A DNA stretch of 64,000 nt from Sabethes cyaneus (lineage: Eukaryota; Arthropoda; Insecta; Diptera; Culicidae). The stretch spans positions 60,139,449 through 60,203,448 of the forward strand of contig NC_071355.1 of assembly GCF_943734655.1 (NCBI RefSeq), read 5' to 3'. The position numbers were made by a program, and so were the translations under genes. Positions 35,175 through 44,856 of the stretch are shown here, one piece after another (the first letter of the stretch is position 1; each line of letters begins with the position of its first letter). The notes under the pieces are model-generated. The model was not told the origin of the DNA. It was given only the letters and a program-made list of their open reading frames with translations, and did not search any database.

Positions 35175-37964
35175 TCAAATTGCGTCTATAAAGTAGCTTT
35201 TATGTGTAAAATGCATAGCCTTTTGAATTCTGCCATTGTTGCTGCACGTTAAGTTAATTCCTTTGTACAACAGAGAGTTCTGTGATCTTCCAAACAAAAA
35301 GTGTGGTGTTCTTGCATCTTCCGCGTTTCTAGTGTTGTACGCATGTAAATCACTTCCCCTTTCAATTCGATCACACAAGTATCGAGGCAGCATTCCATTA
35401 AGAATTTTATATAGAAACACCATTGTCAAAAAATAAACTCTTTGCTTCACAGAAAGCCATTGCAATGCGTCCAGCATAATATATGAGGAAGTGTACCTAT
35501 TACATCTTAAAATTAATCGCATAACTTTATTTTGTAAGCGCTGCAACTTCAATATTTGTGTTTCGTTTGCAAGGAACAGGATGGATGAGCAAAAATCTAT
35601 ATGTGGTGAAATGATTGACTTACATAAAAGAATTTTACTACTAATCGTCAATTCATTTTTTAAACGGCACAACACACCGTACTTTTTCGCCATTTTTTTG
35701 ATGACATTATCAATGTGAGACTTAAAGTTTAACTTGTCATCAATGATTACTCCAAGATACTTTAGTTCATTTACGCGATCAATAGTCTCACCATCAATTT
35801 CAACGTTTACGTCTGGTTTGGAGTTGGCTGAAATAATCATATATTTTGTTTTGCTAATGTTGAGCTTAAGCTGTTTAAATTTCAACCAATTCGAAAGATA
35901 ATGTAAATCTTGGTTTAACTGTGTTGCAATTTCATTAGGGTCTTTAGCCGCAATAAATAGAACCGTGTCATCAGCAAACAAATTTATGTCGCAGAACCGT
36001 AAAACTCGTTTCATGTCATTGATATAAATTATGAACAAAAGGGGCCCCAATACACTTCCTTGCGGTACACCAAGTGTGTTGGCAATGGAATCAGAATTCA
36101 AATTATCAAAGCGAGTTTTCTGAGTTCTGTCACATAAATAGCTTTCAAACCATTTATATGGCATCCCTGCAATACCAAATCGCTTCAAGGTTTGTAACAA
36201 TAAAGGCCTAGAGATTGTTTCAAACGCGCGTTTTAGATCCAAAAATACAGCAAGAATAGTTTCTTTAGCTTCGATTTTTTCTTTCCATTTTGCTAGTACC
36301 AGATTCAATGCAGTTTCACAAGAGTGTCCCTCTCGATAACCTGATTGCTCTGGAATTAACAAATGATTACAGTTTAAATAATTCATTAGCTGGTCTTTGA
36401 CAACAAGTTCTAGGATTTTCTCTAATGTGTGCAATATGTTAATAGGACGGTACTCTTCGGCTTTATCCGTTCCATTAACTTTGGGAATAGGAATCACTTG
36501 TGATTCCTTCCAAACTTTAGGCACGTGCCCAGTTTGCAACGATTCATTAACAAGATCCAGCAAGTCGCGTCCGATGACATGAAAGCAATCTTGTATTACT
36601 TTTGCGTTGACATTGTCGATACCAGCCGATTTCTCTAAAGAAAAACAAATATCCTTCAACTCTGCAAAAGTAATAGGGCGAAATCCATCAAATCTTGTAT
36701 TAGAAATCGGCTGTATTATTTCGTGAGGTTCACTGACCAAATCAATACTTTGATTGATCAGCTGAACACTATCAACAAAATAACTGTTAAATTTATTCGC
36801 TATTACTTGACTCGTTTGTTCTTCTGTGCCATTGAAAGTTATGGACCGCGGAGAATTATCTGTACTTTGAATCAACTGTTTTAAAATTTTCCATAACTCC
36901 TTGCTGTTATTTTGATGGTGATCAATCTTCCGTTGAATATAATCACATCGAACCTTTTTCAAGGTGCGTGAATATACGTTACGTGAGGCTGTGTACCTAG
37001 TCCAGTCATCCGCATTGTTAGTTCTACAAAACTTCTTGTACCTTTTATCTCTTTCACGTTTCAAACGCAATAGATCTAAAGAGTACCAGTTATTCGAGTT
37101 ATGTAGTTCAATACACTTTTCGAAGACAAGCGTATTGGTACACTCTTTCAGCGTGTTGGTAAGAACACTGGCTTTATGGTCTAAATCACCAGTTATTGGA
37201 ATAAAATCCAAGCTTCTCGAAACAAGCTGAGACACTGCTTGCTTCGAATATCTATTCCAGCACTTTATATTTACTATATCATCACGGTTTTGGTCATTCT
37301 CGATAAAAATAAAAATTGTCTCATGGTCAGAAATTTTACAAGCGGCCTCTGTAAGAGAATGGACCTTGTCAAAATTTGAAAACACGTGATCAATTAATGT
37401 TCGACTGTGTCTGGAAATTCTAGTAAACTGACTAACAGTTTGTCTTAGATTGTAAAAATCTACTAGTTGCTTTAATTGGTTCGAATTTGGCCCATTGAGC
37501 CAATCAATATTGAAATCACCAGCAATAATATTTAATTTGTTTAGATCTATAAAGTTATCCCACCAGTTATCTAAAATTTCCAAGAAACGCTGGTCACTTG
37601 AACTAGGGGAGTGATAGATTATACCAAAATTTCCCATCGTCATACCTCTTTCAACTGAAATTCCTAGAAACCAATTTTTCTCAACGGATTCGTTTGCACG
37701 AATGTTGAATTTAACTGATCCCTTCGCGTAAATAGCAACTCCACCAGTATGTCTGGAATGTGAGAGGCAAAAAGCAACTTTGTAACCAGGAATACTGTAT
37801 TGATCATAGGCATCAGCGTCCACTATATGAGTTTCGGCTAGAAATACTAACATTGGACGTTTTGTTTCTACAAGATGTCGCAAAGCCACATAATTTGTAG
37901 ATAAACCAGCAATATTCAAATAAACTATCTCTAACCTCCTTTCACATTGAATTTTATTTTGTTG
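35175..37964 (-). CDS. Retrotransposon ORF2: AP endonuclease and reverse transcriptase
   Basis: The open frame continues directly after the ORF1 UAG, in the same frame, for about 929 codons. The N-terminal endonuclease shows NIAGL, AETH, GGVAIYAKG, GDFNIDW, RTLIDHVF and SDHE, all the catalytic landmarks. The RT follows with IPKVNGTDKAEEYRPINIL, EQSGYREGHSCETALN, FLDLKRAFETI, LGVPQGSVLGPLLFIIYIND and the catalytic FADDTVLF. The thumb and C-terminal region (LKYLGVIIDDKLNF, HIDFCSSI, LQNKVMRLIL) is complete. No AUG precedes the endonuclease motif NIAGL; the first Met comes some 22 residues later and would remove that active-site Asn. The protein nicks the target and copies the element RNA. Translation from ORF1 by readthrough or reinitiation is therefore implied. 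No RNase H domain is present, consistent with CR1/L2. Confidence 0.85.
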   Translation of the reverse strand, partial: QQNKIQCERRLEIVYLNIAGLSTNYVALRHLVETKRPMLVFLAETHIVDADAYDQYSIPGYKVAFCLSHSRHTGGVAIYAKGSVKFNIRANESVEKNWFLGISVERGMTMGNFGIIYHSPSSSDQRFLEILDNWWDNFIDLNKLNIIAGDFNIDWLNGPNSNQLKQLVDFYNLRQTVSQFTRISRHSRTLIDHVFSNFDKVHSLTEAACKISDHETIFIFIENDQNRDDIVNIKCWNRYSKQAVSQLVSRSLDFIPITGDLDHKASVLTNTLKECTNTLVFEKCIELHNSNNWYSLDLLRLKRERDKRYKKFCRTNNADDWTRYTASRNVYSRTLKKVRCDYIQRKIDHHQNNSKELWKILKQLIQSTDNSPRSITFNGTEEQTSQVIANKFNSYFVDSVQLINQSIDLVSEPHEIIQPISNTRFDGFRPITFAELKDICFSLEKSAGIDNVNAKVIQDCFHVIGRDLLDLVNESLQTGHVPKVWKESQVIPIPKVNGTDKAEEYRPINILHTLEKILELVVKDQLMNYLNCNHLLIPEQSGYREGHSCETALNLVLAKWKEKIEAKETILAVFLDLKRAFETISRPLLLQTLKRFGIAGMPYKWFESYLCDRTQKTRFDNLNSDSIANTLGVPQGSVLGPLLFIIYINDMKRVLRFCDINLFADDTVLFIAAKDPNEIATQLNQDLHYLSNWLKFKQLKLNISKTKYMIISANSKPDVNVEIDGETIDRVNELKYLGVIIDDKLNFKSHIDNVIKKMAKKYGVLCRLKNELTISSKILLCKSIISPHIDFCSSILFLANETQILKLQRLQNKVMRLILRCNRYTSSYIMLDALQWLSVKQRVYFLTMVFLYKILNGMLPRYLCDRIERGSDLHAYNTRNAEDARTPHFLFGRSQNSLLYKGINLTCSNNGRIQKAMHFTHKSYFIDAI

Positions 37965-37967
37965 CTA
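37965..37967 (-). promoter_or_regulatory. Single in-frame UAG between ORF1 and ORF2 (possible recoding site)
   Basis: On the minus strand the sequence AAA-TAG-CAA-CAA-AAT joins the two ORFs. The frame stays open on both sides and the next 15 codons before ORF2's conserved start contain no AUG. UAG followed by CAA resembles the leaky context known from some plant viruses. Recoding is inference. Confidence 0.5.
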
Positions 37968-39398
37968 TTTATTTAACAATATGTTGCTTTTCCTTTTCTC
38001 GTACAGCCTCCGATAAACCGGACACTGTGAACTAGATGCTGGGTGTTTTACGTCCAAATTCATATTTAGTACGTTATTAGATTTTATACAATTTACGCAA
38101 TTAAATTCCGTTGAAGAGCAATCAGATGTCTTATGCTTTTCACTGCATTTAGAACATGTTTCAATATTAACACACTCCGTGCTTTTATGACCAAATTCCC
38201 CGCATTTAAAGCAACGCAAAACATTAACGGCCTCTTTAACCGGACACTTATCCCACCCAATGCTTACTTTTCCAGCATTCATCAGGTTGTTATAAGTATC
38301 CTTGTCAACTTCAACTACTACGTTAAATTTATTGTATTTGAAGCGTGGATTTTCATATTGCGCAATAACTTTAACCTCTTTGATACCGATGCCGTCATTC
38401 TGACTTTTAAGAAAGTCAACGAAGACATCGGAGGAATATTGATCACTCATTCCTACAATTTTAACCTTGGGTTTGGCAATTGTAGGAATAACAGCGTTAA
38501 ACTTTTCACCCAAATTGCTTTGAATGTCATTTTTCACGACTTCAATATTATCCCCTATTGCACACTCGGCAATAATCGAACCATTTTTCCCGTTTCTAAA
38601 GTTGCTAATTTTGTGTTTCTTTGGATCCAATGCTTTCTTTAAAAAAGATCTAGTATCCTCATTAGATTGAGAAGACTCAACCGGTTTAATTACAATGACT
38701 GGTCGAGCCTTACGCTTCTCTTTATTTATCTTTATTTGCTGGACTTTATTTACCGTAGTCCCAGATGAACCCGCTAAAACACTCGCGTAAGTTTTATGAT
38801 TACTAGAAAAAACCTCGTCATCCGATCTATAATTGTCAATAATCGGTTTATCACGAATAATCAAAACTTTCTTACTGGGATTTGAGTCCGATTCAGAGTG
38901 AACCGTTCGCTCATTTCGCGTTCTTTTCCTACTTATTGCGGCTACACTAATATCCCGATTCATGCTATCAATAATAGTTTTTTTGAAATCATCCAGCTTT
39001 TTGGCAACACTGGCTTCAATGTTTACCATACTCTCACGAAGAGATTCACTGATAGATTTCAAAATACTATCGATACCGTTGGAAATTGCACTATTTATCT
39101 GGCTTTCAATTTCGCTTTGGCTGTGTGCAAGCGACTGAGAGACAGATGATAATTTACCTATCATCTCAGTCAGCTCACTACAGACAGCGTCATTTTTGCC
39201 ACCGTTATCTTGGGCTGATAAACAAGATGCACATTTAAAGACAACATTTTCATTATCATTTACTATTTTCGCAGCTATTTTTGTTAGGGGCGTACAAACT
39301 CTGCAAAATACAGATTTGCATTTACCTACGCAAACAACTGGATCGTCGCTGGCCCGAATTACATTACCACATGCTGCACAATCCATCCCGACCTGCAT
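37965..39398 (-). CDS. Retrotransposon ORF1: PHD-like and CCHC zinc-knuckle protein
   Basis: This is a 477-codon frame from the ATG at 39398 (an alternative ATG is at 39386). The N-terminus carries a Cys-rich PHD-like finger (CAACGN through FKCASC, about residues 7-57). A heptad-rich region likely to form a coiled coil (about 70-145) and a basic Lys/Arg linker follow. Near the C-terminus are CFKCGEFGHKSTEC and CSKCSEKHKTSDC, two CCHC-type knuckles, plus a third CVNC...C motif. This layout is that of the RNA-binding ORF1 protein of CR1-group elements, which forms the RNP with element RNA. The frame ends LLNK-UAG and then continues open into ORF2. I see no disabling mutation. Confidence 0.85.
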   Translation of the reverse strand: MQVGMDCAACGNVIRASDDPVVCVGKCKSVFCRVCTPLTKIAAKIVNDNENVVFKCASCLSAQDNGGKNDAVCSELTEMIGKLSSVSQSLAHSQSEIESQINSAISNGIDSILKSISESLRESMVNIEASVAKKLDDFKKTIIDSMNRDISVAAISRKRTRNERTVHSESDSNPSKKVLIIRDKPIIDNYRSDDEVFSSNHKTYASVLAGSSGTTVNKVQQIKINKEKRKARPVIVIKPVESSQSNEDTRSFLKKALDPKKHKISNFRNGKNGSIIAECAIGDNIEVVKNDIQSNLGEKFNAVIPTIAKPKVKIVGMSDQYSSDVFVDFLKSQNDGIGIKEVKVIAQYENPRFKYNKFNVVVEVDKDTYNNLMNAGKVSIGWDKCPVKEAVNVLRCFKCGEFGHKSTECVNIETCSKCSEKHKTSDCSSTEFNCVNCIKSNNVLNMNLDVKHPASSSQCPVYRRLYEKRKSNILLNK

Positions 39399-39769
39399 AC
39401 ACACGCACGCCGGCTGGACTCGTCCAGCAGCAACGGCAGACACTCAAGGCAGTGAACAATGAAAAAAACACAACAATGAAATTTCAAGCAGCCGCCGGCC
39501 GTAGCGTCTACTTTCATAGGCACTATGTGCGGCGCTGATTTAGAATTAAATCGTTGATAAACAGAATAAATCAAAAGAATGCAACGAAACTTTTACTTAT
39601 CTGTCAATTTCACCAAATTTGCCGTCAGATCACTGAAACAGATCACTAATAGCACTTGTTTTCACACAAAAAAGATACTTTTAGAATAGACACAAATGAT
39701 ACACAAGCTACCATGTTCACCGTATCATCAAAGTTATGTTCGCAGGTGATTCGCATGACGTAGTACTAA

Positions 39770-40464
39770 GGGGCCATTCAGATACCACGTGGACACAAAA
39801 ATGCCAATTTTTAACACCCCCCTCCCCCTCCGTGGACAAGCGTGGACATCGACTCAACCCCCACCCCCCTCCATTGTTTGTCCACGTGGACATTTTTTTT
39901 CTTATGTGAAATTCTATGCTCAATTCTGTTTTCATTTGCGTTATTCTGTAATTTAAAAAAATTAAGAAAAAAGCTTACGTAAAAGCGTGCTAAACTAGGC
40001 ATGTTAACTAGATCTAGTTCTTCTATCCATGCTAATCTTGTCCACTGCAAAAAAATGATGGACTACAGGAAAGCCTGTTCCAGCTTGACCTTTGCTTGAA
40101 GATTCATCTGCTTCAACCCCTGTCCAACCAGAGTACCCTGGCTTGGTCACTGACTTTAGTACATCACAAGACCTCTCCGTTGTGGTTCAAGAAATTTTAA
40201 GAAGTTATTTTTCAAATACGCTGTCAATGCATTTTCTTTTTCGTGGCGAGGTGTATTTGATTGTAAGGCAAAGTACAATACACGTCGTGACCTAATTTCA
40301 ATTAATTCAAAAGGCACAAATTGAAATTCTATTTATTGCAAAAAATGTCGCTTGTCCACGTGGACATTTTCTATACCCCCCCCCCCCCTTCCGTGGACAA
40401 GCGTGGACATTCACATGCCCCCATACCCCCCTCTAAGCTGTCCACGTGGTATATGGATGGCCCC
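39770..40464. mobile_element. 695-bp Harbinger-like MITE, TAA target duplication
   Basis: The ends are GGGGCCATTCAGATACCACG on the left and GGGGCCATCCATATACCACG inverted on the right, flanked by TAA (39767-39769 and 40465-40467). The subterminal regions repeat GTGGACAAGCGTGGACAT and C-rich runs on both sides in inverted orientation. TWA duplications and G-rich ends suggest PIF/Harbinger. There is no transposase. Confidence 0.85.
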
Positions 40465-40862
40465 TAAACAAATATGGTAAAAATGGAATATTTTTATAGT
40501 TTCATCAAAGTGCAATTCCGAAGTAAAAAAATATTGGTTAATCCTATCCTAAAATTCTATTAAATTCAAAAATTCTTGAATAAAAGAATTGATGAATGAG
40601 ATTGTTCCAGTTACTTTCTGCCGCGTAATTAAACAACTCCCGTATTAGCCAACTCAACACATAATCATACACTCGAAGTTCGCATTAATCGACGTTAATG
40701 TTCCTAAAACGATAATAGGAAATTCTAAACACATTACCTATTGCTGAAAGATAACTGCTTCATTGCTATGACGGTTACCAACTCGTAATAAAATAACTGT
40801 AAAATTCATACTAAACTCAAAGGTGCGTTTAGATTGGTATCAGGTATCAGCATCTTTGGCTC

Positions 40863-41254
40863 CAGGGATGGTTCGATCACTTTGACTCAATTTTGATTCA
40901 TTTGACAGTACCGTCCCAGCCGAGCCAAATATGACAATATTATATATGGGACATTTGTAGAACTAGTTCTAATCTACAATTTTTCTGAACAAAGTTTTGC
41001 TGTATCTTTTATAGTTACGGTGCTACAACTCTAGTAACTCATCAGTGACTAAATGAACGTTCATTTAGTCACTAATAAGATACTAGCATTGTAGCGCCGT
41101 AACCACAGAGGATACAGTAAAACTTTATCGAGCAAAATTATGGATTATAACCTTTTCTACAAATGTCCCATATATAACTTTGTCATATTTGGCCCCGTTA
41201 AGACGGTACTGTCAAATGAATCAAAATTGAGTCAAAGTGATCGAACCATCCCTG
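40863..41254. mobile_element. Foldback hAT-type MITE, 8-bp duplication TTTGGCTC (392 bp)
   Basis: The ends CAGGGATGGTTCGATCACTT are inverted and the complementarity runs almost to the centre, where TAGTCACT motifs meet at the GAACGTTC palindrome (41056-41063). TTTGGCTC flanks both sides (40855-40862 and 41255-41262). CAGGG ends with an 8-bp duplication are hAT hallmarks. A second copy lies at 58869-59271. Confidence 0.9.
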
Positions 41255-41884
41255 TTTGGCTCGAGCAGCTACGTTCCTCACAATCATGTGGAAGATTTGT
41301 GCCTTGCCCATCTTGCCCGTGTCATCATTTACCGAGGACGGGAAGGAAAACAGGAGGAATAGGAAGGGGTGGATGAGGAATTTAGACAAACACAAACACA
41401 TACATACCGAGAGATTTGTACCCCCGAGGGGATACTGCAATCCTTGGTAGTTAACTTATCAATAGTACACCCCCTGGGGGGTATACTCATGATAAATAAG
41501 AGCTTATAGCTCAATACCGCTTTCGGTAAGAAACATCAAAATGTCTCGTAATTTTAGTTTCCTAAAATCCGATTCATTTAAGACGTAGGATCCAAGGATC
41601 CTATGACGCAATTTTGCTACTGCAGGACAGTTGCAAATTACGTGATATGGTATACCGTAGTCGGATTCACATAAATTACAATGAAACCATATGATAATTT
41701 AGTCTGCAGTGACCAGTCAGCGATCTGACAAGAATACTGCAATTTACCTTTGAGTGTTGCAAACCCTCCAGATTTTGTGCTCCAGATCTTGCTAGTTCAT
41801 CAGCCCATTCATTTTCGGTTATACCAGAATGGTCAGGAACCCAAACCAGATGAACGGCATTTAGAATGCTTAGTTCTTGTAATT

Positions 41885-44856
41885 GGGTGTGGCAGGCGAC
41901 GAAAACGGACTAACGATTGGAAATTAGGAACATGGAACTGTCGGTCTCTAAATTTCCTCGGAAGTACCCACGTGCTTTCTAAAGAAGTGAAGAGCCGCAA
42001 GTTCGACATCGTAGCGCTGCAGGAGGTATGCTGGAAAGGAACGATGGTACGTACGTATAGAGATGGTCATACCATCTACCAGAGCTGCGGCAATACACAC
42101 GAGCTGGGCACAGCTTTTATAGTGATGGGCGAGATGCAGAAGCGGGTGATCGGGTGGTGGCCGATCAACCCCCGAATGTGCAGATTAAGAATCAAGGGCC
42201 GATTCTTCAATATAAGCATAATTAACGTGCACAGCCCTCACCTCGGAAGTACCGATGATGACAAAGACGAATTCTACGCGCAGTTGGAGCGTGAATACGA
42301 CCGCTGCCCAAGACATGATGTCAAAATTATCATCGGGGACTGTAATGCTCAGGTTGGTCAGGAGGAGGAATTCAAACCGGTGATTGGACGGTTCAGCGCT
42401 CACCCGCAAACGAACGAAAACGGCCTAAGACTTGTCGACTTCGCCGCCTCCAAGAACATGGCCATACGTAGTACCTTCTTCCAGCATAACCTCTACCATC
42501 GGTACACCTGGAGATCACCCAACCAAACAGAATCACAAATCGACCACGTTCTGATAGATGGTCGGCACTTTTCAGACATTATCGACGTCAGAACCTATCC
42601 GGGCGCTAACATTGATTCGGACCACTACCTAGTGATGGTAAGGATACGTCAAAAACTATCGGTTGTGAACAACATACGATACCGCCGCCCGCCACGGTAT
42701 AATCTAGCGCGACTGAAGCAACCAGAGGTCGCCGAAAACTACGCGTTATCTCTCGAAACCGCGCTGCCGGAAGAGGGAGAGCTGGATGAAGCCCCTCTTG
42801 AAGACTGTTGGAATGCCGTGAAAACAGCCATTAACAGCGTAGCGGAGAACGTCCTAGGCAGTGTGGCACCGAATCGACGTAACGAATGGTTTGACGAGGA
42901 ATGCCAGCAGATATTGGATGAGAAGAACGCAGCGCGGGTACAAATGCTGCGTAGAGCCACCCGTCAGAATGTGGAGCGATACAAACAGAAGCGGAGGCAG
43001 CAAACCCGACTCTTCAAGGAAAAGAAGCGCCACCAAGAGGAGAAGGAGTGCGAAGAACTCGAATAGCTGTACCGCTTTCACGACACACGGAAGTTCTATC
43101 AGAAACTCAACGGATCTCGCAAAGGCTTCGTGCCGCGGGCCGAAATGTGCAGAGATAAAGATGGAGGTATCTTGACTGATGACCGTGCGGTGATCGAAAG
43201 GTGGAAGCAGCACTACGATGAACACCTGAATGGCGTGCAGGCGGAAGACCATGATAGCGGAGGAAGTGACCACATTGGTGCAGCAAGCGACGAAGATGTG
43301 CCACCCCCATCGATAAGGGAAGTTAAAGAAGCCATCCAGCGGCTGAAGAACAACAAAGCAGCGGGAAAGGATGGCATTGGAGCGGAACTTATTAAAATGG
43401 GCCTGGACAAGTTGGCCGGCTGTCTGCATCAATTGATTGTCAAGATTTGGGATACGGAACGACTACCGGAGGAGTGGAAAGACGGGGTTATCTGCCCTAT
43501 CTACAAGAAAGGTGATAAGCTGGATTGTGAGAACTACCGAGCCATCACTATCCTGAATGCCGCCTACAAAGTGCTGTCCCAAGTCCTCTTTCATCGACTA
43601 TCGCCAATAGCCAATAGATTTGTGGGAAGTTACCAGGCCGGCTTCATGGAGGGTCGGTCTACAACAGACCAAATCTTCACCCTGCGGCAGATCCTCCAGA
43701 AGTGCCGCGAATTCCGAGTCCCCACGCACCACCTGTTCATCGATTTCAAAGCCGCATATGATAGCGTAAACCGACAAGAGCTATGGAAAATTTTGGACGA
43801 AAACGGCTTTCCGGGTAAGCTTACTAGACTTATCATGGCTACGATGGATGGGATCCAGTGCTGTGTGAGAATCTCGGGTGGATTGTCGGACCCATTCGAA
43901 TCTCGCAGAGGACTTCGACAAGGAGATGGTCTTTCCTGCCTGCTATTCAACATTGCGCTTGAAGGTGTTATAAGGCGAGCGGTGATCGAAATGCGGGGCA
44001 CGATTTTCAACAAATCCAGTCAATTTATCTGCTTTGCTGACGACGTGGATGCTGTCGGCAGAACATTTGAGGCGGTGGAAGATCAGTACACCAGACTGAA
44101 ACGCGAAGCAGAGAAGATTGGATTGCAGATAAATACGTCTAAAACGAAGTATATGCTGGCGGGCGGGACCGAGCGCGACAGGGCTCGCTTGGGCAGCACC
44201 GTGGTAATCGACGGGGATGAGTTCGAGGTAGTCGACGAGTTCGTATACCTTGGCTCGCTGGCAACAGAGGACAACAATACCAGCCGTGAGATTAAAAGAC
44301 GTATCAGCGGAAGTCGGGCCTACTACAGACTCCACAAACACTTGCGGTCGAACAATCTGAGCCCCCGTACAAAGTGCACACTGTACAAAACGCTAATTAG
44401 ACCGGTTGTCCTCTACGGGCACGAAACGTGGACATTGCTAGAAGAGGACCTACGAGCACTCGGAGTTTTCGAACGGCGGGTGCTAAGAACCATCTTTGGC
44501 GGAGTGCAAGAGAACGGTGTATGGAGGCGAAGAATGAACCACGAGCTCGCGCGTCTCTACGGCGAACCAAGTATTCAGAAAGTGGTTAAAGCTGGACGGA
44601 TACGTTGGGCAGGACATGTTGCTAGAATGCCGGACAACTATCCTGCAAAAATGGTTTTCGCATCAAATCCGGTAGGAACAAGACGAAGAGGGGCACAGCG
44701 AGCGAGGTGGCAAGACCAGGTGGAGCGAGATCTGGCGAGCACTGGGTGCCCGCGGAACTGGAGATCAGTTGCCATGGACCGAAACAGATGGAGAAATTAT
44801 ACTGCGCAGGCCTTGTCATAAGACGTTAGGCCAATTAAGTAAGTAAGTAAGTAAGT
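41885..44856 (+). mobile_element. Nearly intact RTE element nested in the LOA-like RNase H
   Basis: A single frame from about 41.9 to 44.82 kb encodes AP endonuclease plus RT with one stop. The endonuclease shows GTWNCRSL, DIVALQEVCWKG, NVHSPH, IIIGDCNAQVG, SQIDHVLIDGR and SDHYLV. The RT shows NKAAGKDGIGAELIK, LPEEWKDGVICPIYKKGD, FIDFKAAYDSV, GLRQGDGLSCLLFNIALEG and CFADDVDAV, then WRRRMNHEL and RIRWAGHVARMPDN. The frame is broken only by TAG at 43064-43066, at a position where the related copy near 8.49 kb has a Gln codon (CAA), so it is a CAG-to-TAG mutation. The 3' UTR is about 15 bp and the element ends in five AAGT units (44837-44856). No ORF1 is present, which is normal for RTE; the 5' end may be slightly truncated. 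Confidence 0.9.
43064..43066 (+). pseudogene. Premature TAG inactivating the nested RTE ORF
   Basis: The codon after ...CEELE is TAG, followed in frame by LYRFHDTRKFYQKLN. The homologous decayed copy near 8490 reads EKLKQLFRANDTRKFYE, placing a Gln at this position. One transition therefore explains the break. Confidence 0.8.

Larger units (their letters stand above)
35090..39500 (-). mobile_element. Coding-intact CR1/L2-type non-LTR retrotransposon
   Basis: This is an autonomous element with an ORF1 nucleic-acid-binding protein and an ORF2 endonuclease-reverse transcriptase, both uninterrupted apart from one UAG between them. The 3' UTR is short and ends near 35.09 kb in a TGATGATGATGG repeat (minus strand), as in CR1/L2 elements that end in short microsatellites. 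The 5' limit is not defined; the Harbinger-like MITE at 39770 sets an outer bound. I could not identify target-site duplications. Confidence 0.8.

Noticed and set aside
43064..43066. UAG in the nested RTE ORF as a second readthrough signal
   Set aside because: The related RTE copy near 8490 has a Gln codon at the same place, so this is a simple CAG-to-TAG inactivating mutation in one copy.
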